DNA from: Phocaeicola coprophilus DSM 18228 = JCM 13818
Lineage (GTDB): Bacteria; Bacteroidota; Bacteroidia; Bacteroidales; Bacteroidaceae
Reading direction: 5' to 3'
Length of the DNA stretch: 64,000 nt
Assembly: GCF_000157915.1 (NCBI RefSeq)
Contig: NZ_EQ973634.1
Coordinates: 23,706 to 87,705 of the forward strand
How positions within the stretch are numbered: position 1 is the first letter of the stretch; each line of letters opens with the position of its first letter. Under the pieces are notes generated by a model. The model did not search any database, was not told the origin of the DNA, and saw nothing but the letters and a program-made list of their open reading frames with translations. Below, in pieces: positions 25,655-35,429 of this stretch. The translations under genes were made by a program, and so were the position numbers.

Positions 25655-26350
25655 TCAGAACTCATCAATGGTTGCATTGACAAAGTCGAGGAAGGGCTTC
25701 ATGATCTCGAACATTCCGGCTGTGCGCTCCAGCCAGTCGGGAGCCGTGAAAAACTCCTCCGGGACAGGGTGACAGCAGGAGTAATCCTTGCAGCGGATGT
25801 ATTCAGGGTAGGGGAAGTCCTTGGGAAATCCCTTGGGGATGGTTTTCACCCGTGTTTCTCCCAGTACGGGAAACAGGCTGTGGAACGGATCGCTGCCCAC
25901 GATGCGGTGGAAAGTTTCCGGTTGTTCGCAGATGCTCTGGCGTACGGCACGCAGGACGTCCGACGGCAGGCAGTAGGCTCCTCCGGCTACCAGACAGCCT
26001 TCCGGTTCCAGGTGCATGTAGTATCCGCCATGGTTGGACTTCTTGCCCCGGGCATTGATGTAGGCTCCGAAATGGCGTTTGTAGGGAGACTTGTCGGGAG
26101 AAAAGCGGGTGTCGCGGTAGAACCGGTAGGTGCAGTCGGCCACCGTCAGATATTGCACGGACGGGTCGAATGCGGTAATGCGCACGATCAGGTCGTGTAC
26201 CATGCTTTCGAAAGCAGCCCGTGCCTCGTCGTAGAGGTCGCGGTGCTCGTGAAACCATTCGCGGTTGTTGTTGACGGCGATCTGTCGCAAATATTGCAGG
26301 CAGATTTCTGCCCGTTTATCGGAAGGGATATGCTGGCTCATAAGAATCAT
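25655..26350 (-). CDS. DUF2461 domain-containing protein
   Basis: The 231-residue cytoplasmic protein (start MILMSQHIPSD; 26341 is an alternative three codons on) has the DUF2461/TIGR02453 features NNNREWFHEHRDLYDEARAAFE, TYRFYRDTRFSPDKSPYKRHFGAYI and GGYYMHLEPEG. The biochemical function is unknown. It is a single gene read towards the tip fimbrillin, with only 10 nt between the ends. The track-like longer start at 26386 lies upstream of the -7 element at 26375-26382. Confidence 0.88.
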   Translation of the reverse strand: MILMSQHIPSDKRAEICLQYLRQIAVNNNREWFHEHRDLYDEARAAFESMVHDLIVRITAFDPSVQYLTVADCTYRFYRDTRFSPDKSPYKRHFGAYINARGKKSNHGGYYMHLEPEGCLVAGGAYCLPSDVLRAVRQSICEQPETFHRIVGSDPFHSLFPVLGETRVKTIPKGFPKDFPYPEYIRCKDYSCCHPVPEEFFTAPDWLERTAGMFEIMKPFLDFVNATIDEF

Positions 26351-26374
26351 CAGTTTATAATTTTGTTCGGTTTG

Positions 26375-26382
26375 CAAAAGTA
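26375..26382 (-). promoter_or_regulatory. -7 element of the DUF2461 gene
   Basis: Minus-strand TACTTTTG, 24 nt before the start at 26350. Confidence 0.5.
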
Positions 26383-26455
26383 GCAAGAATTATTTATCTT
26401 TGGATTTAATAGCGTGATAAACACATGCATCTTATGAATAAAAACGGGTGAATCT

Positions 26456-27383
26456 ATGAAACACAGATCTGTATATCGGCTGAAATTGGCCGTCTGTATG
26501 TTATTGACGGCCACTGGGGGAGTGAAAGTCCGGGAAAGTGATGTCGTTGTACTGGTACTTGGAGGCACAGTGTCATTTATTCAGGAATTGGCTGGGGAGG
26601 TGCCAATTCGAAGGAAGTCAATACATGCGGTGAAGGCTATGACCGGAATGAACTGAATTTTCCCGGAGTACAGGCCGAGTTGCTGGATCTTGTATCCGGT
26701 CAGGGGAAGCCGGTGGTACTGTCATGCTGAACGGCCGTCCTTATACCATTCCCGAAGAGGTGAAAAAGGTGGATGCCGTGTTGGAAGCCTGGTATCCGGG
26801 TGAAAAGGGAGGAGATGCGATTTCCCGGATCCTGTTTGGAGAAGTTAATCCTTCCGGACGTTTGTCTGTGACATTTCCCCCGACCACCGGACATATCTCC
26901 ATGTATGCGAATCACAAGCCTTCAGGCAAAGGATATTACCGGCAGCGGGGTACTCCGCAGAAGCCCGGCCGCGATTATGTCTTTTCCTCACCGGATCCTT
27001 TGTTTTGTCTGGGATATGGCTTGAGTTATACGACTTTTAAGTATAGCCAACTGGAGATACAGAATCACATGGCATCGAAAGGGGAGGTACTGGTGAGCTG
27101 TATGCTGAAGAATACAGGAGATGTAAAGGGTGCGGAAGTGGTGCTGCTTTATGTCCGTGACAAGATCAGCAGTGTGACAACTCCGGTGAAGGCTTTGAGA
27201 GGCTTTTCCAAGGTTGAACTGAATCCCGGAGAAAGCAGGAAGGTTACGCTGGTGCTGAAGAAGGATGATCTGAAGCTGTGGAATGCAGCGATGGATTTTG
27301 TACTGGAACCGGGAGATTTTGAAGTCTTTGTCGGTGCATCCGTAGAGGACATCCGGCTGAAGGGGACTTTTAAGGTGGAATGA
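26456..27383 (+). pseudogene. decayed GH3 beta-glucosidase-like gene
   Basis: An intact start with a signal-like segment (MKHRSVYRLKLAVCMLLTATGG) joins directly to SDVVVLVLGG, a motif of the GH3 C-terminal domain, so the N-terminal catalytic barrel (several hundred residues) is missing. The reading then shifts frame near 26560 (second frame: GANSKEVNTCGEGYDRNELN), and again near 26729, where a one-base loss breaks VVL/VMLNGRP. The last 219 codons are clean and hold the rest of the GH3_C and the fibronectin-like domain (LKNTGDVKGAEVVLLYV). The product would not be active. Confidence 0.85.
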
Positions 27384-27426
27384 GACTGTTTGCTGATCGA
27401 ACAGAATGTAGTGAAATAGATTTTTG

Positions 27427-27434
27427 TACATTTG
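27427..27434 (+). promoter_or_regulatory. -7 element of the hydroxyacid dehydrogenase gene
   Basis: TACATTTG (followed by C) 27 nt before the ATG at 27462. No good -33 element is seen. Confidence 0.5.
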
Positions 27435-27461
27435 CAATGGTAATTTTAAAGAAACAAGACC

Positions 27462-28409
27462 ATGAATATCGTATTGCTGGAATCACTCGGCATTTCTCCG
27501 GAAAGGCTGAGTGAATATGCCCGTCCGCTGGTTGAGGCCGGGCATACTTTTAACGCTTATCCCCGGGATTTGGACATACAGGTACAGATAGAACGTGCCC
27601 GCGAGGCTGATGTGATCATCATAGCCAATATGCCGTTGCGGGGAGAGGTAATCCGCGCCTGCAAGCATCTGAAATTTATTGATGTAGCGTTCACGGGAGT
27701 CGATCATGTGGATCTGGATGCTGCCCGTGAATGTGGAGTGAAGGTGAGCAATGCTGCCGGTTATTCCACTCAGGCAGTAGCCGAACTGGCCCTTTGCATG
27801 ATGTTGTCACTGTTGCGGAACGTGCCGCAGGTGGCCGGCCGTTGCCGTCAGGGAAAGACCAAAGACGGTCTGGTCGGCTGTGAACTGCGCGGCAAGACTG
27901 TGGGAATCGTCGGTGCAGGAGCCATCGGAACACGTACGGCCGAACTGTGCAAGGCTTTTGGCTGCCGGGTGCTGGGCAACAAACGCCATCTGACCGGCAA
28001 GGAACCTTCCTTTATTGAGTTCATGCCGTTGGAAGAACTTCTGTCCCAGTCCGACATCGTTTCCCTCCACTGTCCGCTGACTGCCGAAACCCGTCAGCTG
28101 ATTAATGCAGACCGTCTGGGAATGATGAAACAGGGCGCTTATCTGATCAATACGGCCCGTGGGGGAGTGGTTGACTCCGCAGCTCTGGCTGAAGCCTTGA
28201 AGAACGGCTATCTGGCCGGTGCCGGAATCGATGTGTTCGAAACTGAACCCCCGCTTGATCCGGCCCATCCGCTGCTTCAGGCACCGAATGTACTGGCCAC
28301 TCCGCATGTCGCATTTGCGTCTGAAGAGTCGATGGAAGCCCGTGCTGCGATTGTGTTCAGCAACCTTTCCAACTGGATGGACGGGAAGCAGGAGAATGTG
28401 ATTCTTTAA
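27462..28409 (+). CDS. NAD-dependent D-2-hydroxyacid dehydrogenase
   Basis: The 315-residue enzyme has the nucleotide-binding motif GIVGAGAIGTRTAELC, the catalytic Arg in NTARGGVVD, Glu in DVFETEPPL and His in TPHVAF, the full set of the D-isomer 2-hydroxyacid dehydrogenase family. It would reduce a 2-keto acid (or 2-keto sugar acid) with NAD(P)H in the cytoplasm. The substrate (glycerate, phosphoglycerate, lactate or other) cannot be assigned. Monocistronic, convergent with the next gene with only 6 nt between ends. Confidence 0.92.
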   Translation: MNIVLLESLGISPERLSEYARPLVEAGHTFNAYPRDLDIQVQIERAREADVIIIANMPLRGEVIRACKHLKFIDVAFTGVDHVDLDAARECGVKVSNAAGYSTQAVAELALCMMLSLLRNVPQVAGRCRQGKTKDGLVGCELRGKTVGIVGAGAIGTRTAELCKAFGCRVLGNKRHLTGKEPSFIEFMPLEELLSQSDIVSLHCPLTAETRQLINADRLGMMKQGAYLINTARGGVVDSAALAEALKNGYLAGAGIDVFETEPPLDPAHPLLQAPNVLATPHVAFASEESMEARAAIVFSNLSNWMDGKQENVIL

Positions 28410-28415
28410 TTTTTT

Positions 28416-29951
28416 TTATTTCCTTGCATTGTAGACCAACATTTCGCTTATCTGTATGGAGACTCCCTGCTGGGGATTAAGCCATTTGAAAGCGATGGTA
28501 TGTTTCCCTTCCGTCAACCGGTATTTCCAGAACAGCTCGTAACGCCGTTTGGCGAAGGAAGCAGGCAGCTGGGCGGTTTCGGCCAGCTGCCCGTCAATGT
28601 ACAGTTCGACTTCGGCCACATATTCTTCGTCGGAGGCATTGACATTTCCTCTGATCACGACACCGTTTCCGTTAAATTCCAGTTCCTGAATATCGGTGAT
28701 CTTTTTATTGATCCCCCGTTTCCCGGTAGGATACATTCCTTCGAAAGCTTTTTCGTATTGTACGGCAACCGGTTGCTGGCATTGGATGGTTACCAGATCT
28801 CCTTCAACTGTTCCTCCGTTTTTCTCGATCATTTGCAGAGCCTGACCGAAGCTCAGCTGATAAGCCTTGTTCAGAGAAATATCGGTATAGGCAAAATTCC
28901 TGTCCTCAACTTCTTTCAGGCTTCTTTTCCACTGATCCGGAATCCGGTTATATCCCAGGATGGTTCCCAGAATACCGGCAGCAGAAGCAGGATTACAGTC
29001 CGAATCCTGACCGCATCGGGTAGAGATATCCATGGTCTTGTAGAAATCCCCTTCACCATATAACAGGCCGATCAGGATATAGGCGCTGTTGATGGTTGCG
29101 TCAATGTTGTAAGGAACGAATACGCCTTCGGGACAGCCGATATCGGTACTCCATTTCTTCTCACATTCGAACCAGGTCTGTTTCCAGTTGTCAGGATATT
29201 GTTGGTGCCAGCGTATGACGTCACTCATGCATTGGTAGAACTGGCTTTCCTGAGGAATGGTTTTCAGCGCCTCTTTTACGATGAATCCGATGTCATCAGA
29301 CAGAAAAGCCAGGGAATACATGGCTCCTACATAGACTCCGCCATACCATCCATCTCCATACGTCATGATATGTCCGATTTTATCGGCTATACCGGAAGCA
29401 GCATTAGGCATACCGGGAGACATCAGACCGGCATAGTCTGCCTCTATCTGATAGTCCAGGTCGCAGGCATGAGGATTGTTCATCCAGTGACCGGATGCCG
29501 GCGGCATGATTCCTTGCAGAATATTGTATCGTGCCGCCTGATTAGCATGCCAGAGGGGATATTCAGCAGTGGCAAAAGCCATAGCAAAAGAGTCCGCCGG
29601 GGCATCCAGCCCCAGACGGTCGAATACATCCACGAAAGTAAGATCCATGTAAACATCGTCATACAATCCCGGCACATTGTCATACCACCACTTGATGTAG
29701 CCGTCATACCATTCGATGGGCACATAATCCTGAATCATCGTCCCGCAGTATTTGAACTCTGTGGGACCTCCGTAGGTACAGCCGATGGCCTGACCGGCCC
29801 AACCTCCTTTGATTTTATCCAGCAGACTGTCTTTAGAGATTGTATATGTCTCCGGAATGCATGGATGGTTGGTTCCGGCAGTTCCAGGAGAACATGCCTC
29901 CATCAGCCACATGGCTGCAAACAGGAGAGTGCATGGGAAGAGATGTTTCAT
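28416..29951 (-). CDS. ADP-ribosylglycohydrolase-family lipoprotein
   Basis: The 511-residue product has a lipoprotein signal (WLMEACSPG, Cys20). KIKGGWAGQAIGCTYGGPTE, YDDVYMDLTFVDVF and the metal-binding CGQDSDCNPASAAG match the ARH/DraG family. A C-terminal domain of about 120 residues (GVVIRGNVNASDEEYVAEVELYIDG) looks like a carbohydrate-binding beta-sandwich. Envelope location and this extra domain make a role on glycans or nucleoside-sugar conjugates more likely than protein de-ADP-ribosylation; substrate unknown. Confidence 0.85.
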   Translation of the reverse strand: MKHLFPCTLLFAAMWLMEACSPGTAGTNHPCIPETYTISKDSLLDKIKGGWAGQAIGCTYGGPTEFKYCGTMIQDYVPIEWYDGYIKWWYDNVPGLYDDVYMDLTFVDVFDRLGLDAPADSFAMAFATAEYPLWHANQAARYNILQGIMPPASGHWMNNPHACDLDYQIEADYAGLMSPGMPNAASGIADKIGHIMTYGDGWYGGVYVGAMYSLAFLSDDIGFIVKEALKTIPQESQFYQCMSDVIRWHQQYPDNWKQTWFECEKKWSTDIGCPEGVFVPYNIDATINSAYILIGLLYGEGDFYKTMDISTRCGQDSDCNPASAAGILGTILGYNRIPDQWKRSLKEVEDRNFAYTDISLNKAYQLSFGQALQMIEKNGGTVEGDLVTIQCQQPVAVQYEKAFEGMYPTGKRGINKKITDIQELEFNGNGVVIRGNVNASDEEYVAEVELYIDGQLAETAQLPASFAKRRYELFWKYRLTEGKHTIAFKWLNPQQGVSIQISEMLVYNARK

Positions 29952-30131
29952 GGTTCAGCAGTTTTTGAAGACTTAGTGAAAAATAAGTGAGTTAATTTAT
30001 AGCTTTGTGTTAAAAAGGAAAAATGCTTTCCATAATGTCGAATTAGATATTTTACAAATTCTATATATGAAAGATAAAGGGGTATCATCATTTAATTTGT
30101 AATCCTTATAGATATAATTTTTTATATTGGT

Positions 30132-30165
30132 TCATTAGTGTCCCATTTTAATGGGACACTAATGA
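30132..30165. terminator. perfect palindrome between the TonB-type barrel and ADP-ribosylglycohydrolase genes
   Basis: TCATTAGTGTCCCAT (30132-30146) is the exact reverse complement of 30151-30165, with a 4-nt loop. It follows the stop of the minus-strand barrel gene and precedes the next minus-strand gene, so it is probably the terminator of the former; an operator function cannot be excluded. The rest of 29952-30183 is AT-rich without a gene. Confidence 0.55.
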
Positions 30166-30183
30166 GTTAAAGTTAATAAAAAA

Positions 30184-32589
30184 TTATTGTAAACGCCGCT
30201 TGATTTCATTATTAGTCCGTTTGTTGCGGGAACCTTTCACTTTCTGATTTCCGAAATTATAGGTTACTCCCACTTGTACATTGCGCGGATTGTTTTTCAT
30301 CGTAAAGGCATAATTGTAGTCAGCTCCCGTATTTACGCTGTATTCTTCATTGTAAGAATTGAAGATGTTGTAGACTCCTGCTGTGAATGTCCACTGTTTC
30401 AGATTCTTGCGTATGGATGCATACATGTAATGATTGGTCTTTCTCAGAGTCTGGGGCATATGTTCCCGTCCCATCATGTTGTAGTAGATATCTAATGACC
30501 ATTTGTACTTTTTCGAAAGAGTGACGAAATTCATGAACTGCAGGGTCGGGGTGAAGCCATATCTTCTGACAGGCTGATTTTCTATCTGTCCTTTGTTGTA
30601 GCTATAGTAACCTCCAAGGGCATAGTTCACGTATAGATAGTTGTTGAACAGACTTTCATTCCACATAAAGTTGAATGTGGTGATCCGGCTGTTGCCATAA
30701 TTGTCGAAAAGTGAGCGTACTGTGTTGGTTCCTTCTACCGGCAGACGGAACATAGTCCAGCTGTTGCGCGAGATAAAATGATTGACTGCGAAAACATATT
30801 TATAGTTCAATGTATAATAGAAGTCTATGTTATAAGTCCGCATATATTTCAGGAACGGGTTGTTCTCGGAGTATGACGTTTCCGAAGTATAATTGCGGAA
30901 CGGGTTCAGCAAGGCAAATTCCGGGCGTCTGACTCCAGACTGCAAGGAAAGCGAAAAACTGTGTTTCTCATTGGGCATATAGCTGATGGAAGCAGAAGGA
31001 AATACATCCCAGTCATTGCGGTTGAAATTCTGTTCGGGATTATTTTTTACATCGCCTTTACCGTGTGTGTATTCCAGGCGTGCACCGAGCATGAGTGCCC
31101 ACTTGCTGAAACTTTTACTGAATGACAGGAATCCGGCCGCTACCGTTTCATCGTAAATGAAATGATTGCTTTGTCCGTACTTGTCAACATACTGCTCACC
31201 TTCTTTGTGCCCGAAGAAAGAGTTGGCGTCCGAGCGTGTCGTGTAGACCTCCGAGCCAATGTTCATTGAATATCCGTTGCCCAGCGGAGTCTTGAAGTCG
31301 ATTTTGCCTGCCCAGTTTGTAATATTGATATTCTGTCTTTGGCGGTAATCTAGCAGCAGCGTATGAGGCATTTCTGGCTTTTCGCTGTGTGTAATGTCAT
31401 TCTGACGGTTGTAATTCCCATATTTCAGGAAGTCAAAGTCAATATTCAGGTATTTACCCTGTTTGATATCATAGCGATAGTTGACATTTGACGATACCTG
31501 ATATCCGGTTGTGTGAACGTCTTTTCTGGTCTGCGACAGAGAGTCCAGCTGACCGTTCGTGAAATAGCGGTTCGTGTTGTCCATCAGGCTGGGGTTGTAC
31601 GTATTGCCTGAAGCATTGACAACGACACCGATGATCTGTTTGTCATTGATGTGGTAGTCCAGATTAACCATCCCTCCGTAGGTCAGTTTGTTGTAATCAT
31701 ATTCCGAATGCGAGAGGGTGGAAGCTTTTGAGGTCGGATAATTATAGGTTATATCAGATTCCTGGGGGAGCACGTAATGCTGTGCGTACACATTGGCTGT
31801 CAGATCCACTTTGTTCTTCTTGTAGTTTAAGAACGCATTTCCTGTCTGTGAGTTCTTGTCCTTCATCTGCTGGTCTGTAAGGGAAAGAGTACCTTTGGCT
31901 CCTTCGTTTTCATTTTTTCTCAGCACGATATTGATAGCTCCACCTGATACGTCTGCCCGAAAGCTGCTGTTCAGTGTGGTCATGATTTCTATCTTGTCAA
32001 TGTTTTCGGCAGGCATGCTTTTCAGGTACTGTTGCAGGGTTTCTCCGTTTAATTTTGATTTCCGGCCATTGATGTAGACGATGGGATTTCCTTTTCCGAC
32101 CAGCGTGATTCCGGCATGGTCATTCACCTGAAGGAAAGGAGTCAGTTTTAAGACTCCCCAGGTATTGTTCCCTTTCACAATGCTGGTGTTTGCAACTTTG
32201 AATGAATACCGGTCGGCTTCCCGTGTAAGCTGGGGTTTTGCCGTGACGACTACTTCACTGAGTAATACGGGATCTTCATCCAGAATGATGGTTCCTAGAT
32301 TTTGTGCTTGCGTGCCGACCTCCACATATTTTTCTTTATAGCCGACATTGGTGATATATAGTACGATTCCGTCCGGATATTCGGATCTTGATTTTAAGCG
32401 GAATACACCAAGAGAGTCGCAGATGGCAGAGTCGATCAGTTTGTTGTTTTGTCGCTCAATGACGGCAATGGCCGTGTAAGGAAGTTTTTCATTTTGTTTG
32501 TTGATTATGCTCCCTGTAATGTTCTGTGCGATTGTTTCCAGCCCCAAAAGGTTACAGATAAACAACCCAAGAAGTAATATGCGTTTCAT
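30184..32589 (-). CDS. TonB-dependent-receptor-like outer-membrane beta-barrel protein
   Basis: The 801-residue protein has a signal peptide (LGLETIAQ), a carboxypeptidase-D regulatory-like domain (ITGSIINKQNEKLPYTAIAV), a plug-like domain (SEVVVTAK, VLKLTPFLQVNDHAGITLVGKGNPIVYINGRK) and a long aromatic-rich barrel. This is the OMP_b-brl_3 (PF14905) subgroup, which lacks a SusD partner. Its ligand is unknown. It is more AT-rich than its neighbours. The C-terminal end is basic and not a usual barrel end, so a short extension follows the barrel. Confidence 0.86.
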   Translation of the reverse strand: MKRILLLGLFICNLLGLETIAQNITGSIINKQNEKLPYTAIAVIERQNNKLIDSAICDSLGVFRLKSRSEYPDGIVLYITNVGYKEKYVEVGTQAQNLGTIILDEDPVLLSEVVVTAKPQLTREADRYSFKVANTSIVKGNNTWGVLKLTPFLQVNDHAGITLVGKGNPIVYINGRKSKLNGETLQQYLKSMPAENIDKIEIMTTLNSSFRADVSGGAINIVLRKNENEGAKGTLSLTDQQMKDKNSQTGNAFLNYKKNKVDLTANVYAQHYVLPQESDITYNYPTSKASTLSHSEYDYNKLTYGGMVNLDYHINDKQIIGVVVNASGNTYNPSLMDNTNRYFTNGQLDSLSQTRKDVHTTGYQVSSNVNYRYDIKQGKYLNIDFDFLKYGNYNRQNDITHSEKPEMPHTLLLDYRQRQNINITNWAGKIDFKTPLGNGYSMNIGSEVYTTRSDANSFFGHKEGEQYVDKYGQSNHFIYDETVAAGFLSFSKSFSKWALMLGARLEYTHGKGDVKNNPEQNFNRNDWDVFPSASISYMPNEKHSFSLSLQSGVRRPEFALLNPFRNYTSETSYSENNPFLKYMRTYNIDFYYTLNYKYVFAVNHFISRNSWTMFRLPVEGTNTVRSLFDNYGNSRITTFNFMWNESLFNNYLYVNYALGGYYSYNKGQIENQPVRRYGFTPTLQFMNFVTLSKKYKWSLDIYYNMMGREHMPQTLRKTNHYMYASIRKNLKQWTFTAGVYNIFNSYNEEYSVNTGADYNYAFTMKNNPRNVQVGVTYNFGNQKVKGSRNKRTNNEIKRRLQ

Positions 32590-33027
32590 AATTCAGATTA
32601 TTTAAATTTTGAACAAAGATATATTATTTTTTTAAACATATCATATTTCAATTATTTTTTTGCACCTAACTAAATGTTTTTCTGAATATGGTGTGGGGTA
32701 GAAGATTTGTTGCTGAAAAATTTATAACTTTTTATAGTTCTGAAATTTAAAGATATACATAAATATTCTTCTATGTTTAATATTTTATACTGATTATTAA
32801 ACACTTTCGGAGGATATATTTTCTCAGAGGATTATGGAGTTGTATGAATCTTCAGAAAATATGAAGGGGTTGCTTCCGACAGACTTTCGCAAGTATATTT
32901 TTCAGATCATACAATCCTTATCTCATTGAAAAAACGTCGAAATGTTTTATAAAAAAGAATTCGGGCTTTTAAAGCAAACGCCGAAACGTTTTTTTAAAAG
33001 CCCGAAGCTCATTTTTTCTACAGTTTT
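32590..33027. other. AT-rich intergenic region, no confident gene
   Basis: This 438-bp stretch contains a possible -7 element on the minus strand (TATCTTTG, 32621-32614) for the barrel gene and the terminator hairpin at 32960-33006. A 31-codon plus-strand frame (32834-32929, starting MELYESSEN) is present but has no promoter or family I recognise. Confidence 0.6.
32960..33006 (-). terminator. terminator of the GH123 gene
   Basis: TTCGGGCTTTTAAA (32960-32973) and TTTAAAAGCCCGAA (32993-33006) form a 14-bp perfect stem. On the minus strand it starts 22 nt after the stop codon and is followed by TTCTTTTTTAT. Confidence 0.75.
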
Positions 33028-35322
33028 TTATTTCATAAACTTCTCAATCAGTTCCGCAATTTTCTGCCGGTGTTCCAGCAAAACGTGGGGATCTTTGTTG
33101 TAGGTCTTCTCATCGGTGTAGATGGATTTTGGAATCTGCAACAGTTGTCTGGCTTCTTTCACCAGTGACGCCTGTTTCTTCGAAGCCGCCTTCATCAGTT
33201 TTTCCAGAATGCACATGTATTCGTAATCCTCAATACCGGCTCTGAGGAATTCCAGTCTGATGGACGGGATCGGATAGCCCTGATAAGCGGTTGTCTTGTC
33301 CTTGTTGGGATCTCTGTTTTCCGGATAGAAGAACCGTCCGTCACCATTTCCCCAGATTGTCTGTTTTCCATAAGGCCAGCCGTATCCGGTTACCCAGCTC
33401 ATGGCTTCTTGCCAGGGGTTCTGCAGATATCCTTTCGGGGAAGCTTCGTTGGAGTTCCAGTAGGTGGTTTCCCACATGAGTACCCCTTTCAGGCGGTAGA
33501 CGTAGGATGCCCACAGCCACATGCGCATATTCACGGCATCGTGGTCGATGAATTCGGAAATCCACGGAGCTTTCGGCCATACGCAGAGATAAGACCAGTA
33601 TTCCAGTCCGCGCTGGTTCATCTTGTCGATTTTTTCGTGGTTCAGCTGGTGCCAGATGGTGCAGCTGATATCGGTAACGTCCGAGATATCCTGACCTGCC
33701 ACATGTTCTGTCAGGAAGGTTGTCAGTTTCGGAGCATACTCCTTGATCATCTTGTTGGTCTGGTATACGAACTCATAATCTTTTTCCGACGGTTCATCAA
33801 ACCAGTAGATGTATTCTTTGCCCAGTACGCCGATTCGTTCCAGATTATCCTGAATCTGCTGCAAATAGCGCTTCATAAGTTTGTTATACTCTTCCGTTCC
33901 CTGCTCGAATCCTTCGAAGATACCATTCTGGCGGGAATAGTAGGTTCCTGATCCCAGACCTTTTATGGCCAGACGGAAGGAGTTGAAGTTATAGGGAGGC
34001 GCAAAGTATTTTCTGGCAGCCGCTTCGAAATCAGAGAAATCCAGCTGGATGTCGATCTTGTCCAGATCCACTTCAAAATTTCCGCATGCGAGCAGGTTCT
34101 GGTCTGTTTCCTTCTGATTCATCGAAAGATCATCGAACCAGACAACCCCTTTGTCTTCTCCGTGATAGGTGCGGTTGGCAGCACACAGGATGACTTTGAC
34201 ATAGCGGATTTCTTCGTCGAACATTCCCAGCGGGAAAGTGAATGATTCCCATCCCGGGTTCGCTGTAAATTGTTCAAAACGGTTTTCGAAGACAATCAGA
34301 TTCTTTTCGGCATCATAGCATTCTACACCTACTACATAAGTCTGCTTCTCTGCCTGGCTTTTGGCTTTCCATTTTAACTCATAGGTCTTTCCCGGAGTTA
34401 CAGGCTGCAATTCGCGTGTGCAGGCTTCTATGTTCTCAGTGGCTGAATTATCTACAACCTTATAGCCGTAATTTCCGCTGACTTTTTCTTTGCTGTCATA
34501 AAATCCGCCTTCCCAGTCCACTCCGGAAACGGTTTCATGAATCGGAGCATACAGGAAAGGATCGTAAGGAGAGATTTTGTACCGGCTGAACATTTCCATG
34601 TATTTTTCGAATTTGTCACGTTTCTGTTCTTCGGTGGTCAGATTTTCATAGAGTTCCACATTTTTCATGTTCATTCCCCATCCGGAACGAATGGTAGGAA
34701 CAGCAGGAAGTTCAAAGTTTCTCACCGTCAGATCAACGGGAACCGTAGTTTTCCAGCCGTTGGCTGCCGTAAGTGTCACTTCTGATGTATATTGGCCAGC
34801 CGCAGTCTGCGAAGGAACATGGACTGTAATCCATAAAGGGGTATTCTCGGATGCCTTTAATGTCAGAGGCTTTTCATACAACGGCAGCGGATCCGGGAAA
34901 TATCCTTTGTAACCATAATAGTCCGTAGGGTGGGAGACCTTGACGTATTCCACCTTTCTGATTTCAACCTGGTCACCGGGGATCGTCTTTCCGTCAGAAG
35001 AAGTAAAGTCTGCCACCGAGATGCGGAAGTTTTCCATTTCACTTTCCGGATTTACCACAATGATAAACGATTCGTATTCATTCTTGGCAGCCGACAGAGA
35101 GACCCTGCTCTGGCTTTTTCTCGGAACCGGTGCATCTTTCAATACTTTGTAAGCGCCTTCGGCCCACCAGACGGAGGCTTTTTGATCCTGGTTTATAAAA
35201 TACCCGTAACCTCCTGTTGCCGTCTGATTCAAATCTACCTGATCTTGTTTGTTGTCGGATACATTACTGGCCACTGCGGGCATACATGACAACAAAGATA
35301 AAAACAAAAACATGCTTTTCAT
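33028..35322 (-). CDS. GH123/DUF4091 glycoside hydrolase
   Basis: The 764-residue protein has a signal peptide (FLFLSLLSCMPAVAS) and an N-terminal beta-sandwich. The central part ends in a barrel with YIYWFDEPSEKDYEF, where the adjacent Asp-Glu pair fits the substrate-assisted catalytic pair of GH123 beta-N-acetylgalactosaminidases. DUF4091 covers RLEFLRAGIEDYEYMCILE near the C-terminus. An insert at about residues 275-420 looks like a carbohydrate-binding module. The enzyme would release terminal beta-GalNAc from glycolipids or host glycans. The first ATG (35355) precedes the signal peptide by 11 codons and is not preferred. Confidence 0.82.
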   Translation of the reverse strand: MKSMFLFLSLLSCMPAVASNVSDNKQDQVDLNQTATGGYGYFINQDQKASVWWAEGAYKVLKDAPVPRKSQSRVSLSAAKNEYESFIIVVNPESEMENFRISVADFTSSDGKTIPGDQVEIRKVEYVKVSHPTDYYGYKGYFPDPLPLYEKPLTLKASENTPLWITVHVPSQTAAGQYTSEVTLTAANGWKTTVPVDLTVRNFELPAVPTIRSGWGMNMKNVELYENLTTEEQKRDKFEKYMEMFSRYKISPYDPFLYAPIHETVSGVDWEGGFYDSKEKVSGNYGYKVVDNSATENIEACTRELQPVTPGKTYELKWKAKSQAEKQTYVVGVECYDAEKNLIVFENRFEQFTANPGWESFTFPLGMFDEEIRYVKVILCAANRTYHGEDKGVVWFDDLSMNQKETDQNLLACGNFEVDLDKIDIQLDFSDFEAAARKYFAPPYNFNSFRLAIKGLGSGTYYSRQNGIFEGFEQGTEEYNKLMKRYLQQIQDNLERIGVLGKEYIYWFDEPSEKDYEFVYQTNKMIKEYAPKLTTFLTEHVAGQDISDVTDISCTIWHQLNHEKIDKMNQRGLEYWSYLCVWPKAPWISEFIDHDAVNMRMWLWASYVYRLKGVLMWETTYWNSNEASPKGYLQNPWQEAMSWVTGYGWPYGKQTIWGNGDGRFFYPENRDPNKDKTTAYQGYPIPSIRLEFLRAGIEDYEYMCILEKLMKAASKKQASLVKEARQLLQIPKSIYTDEKTYNKDPHVLLEHRQKIAELIEKFMK

Positions 35323-35368
35323 AACTGTGCTTTTTTCATTAGTTTGTAAAACCACCCCTATAAATTAT

Positions 35369-35405
35369 TGTGTGCCGGCTGGTGTTGGGCATCAATCGGC
35401 ACACA
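35369..35405. promoter_or_regulatory. hairpin in the leader of the GH123 gene
   Basis: TGTGTGCCG (35369-35377) pairs with CGGCACACA (35397-35405), loop 19 nt, about 50 nt upstream of the GH123 start on the minus strand. A -7-like minus-strand TATTTTTG lies at 35429-35422, so the hairpin would be in the mRNA leader. Role unknown. Confidence 0.4.
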
Positions 35406-35429
35406 TTCTTGTAATTCGCATCAAAAATA

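Noticed and set aside
32834-32929. 31-codon plus-strand frame starting MELYESSEN.
   Set aside because: No promoter, no known family and opposite direction to neighbours; kept only as a note in the intergenic entry.
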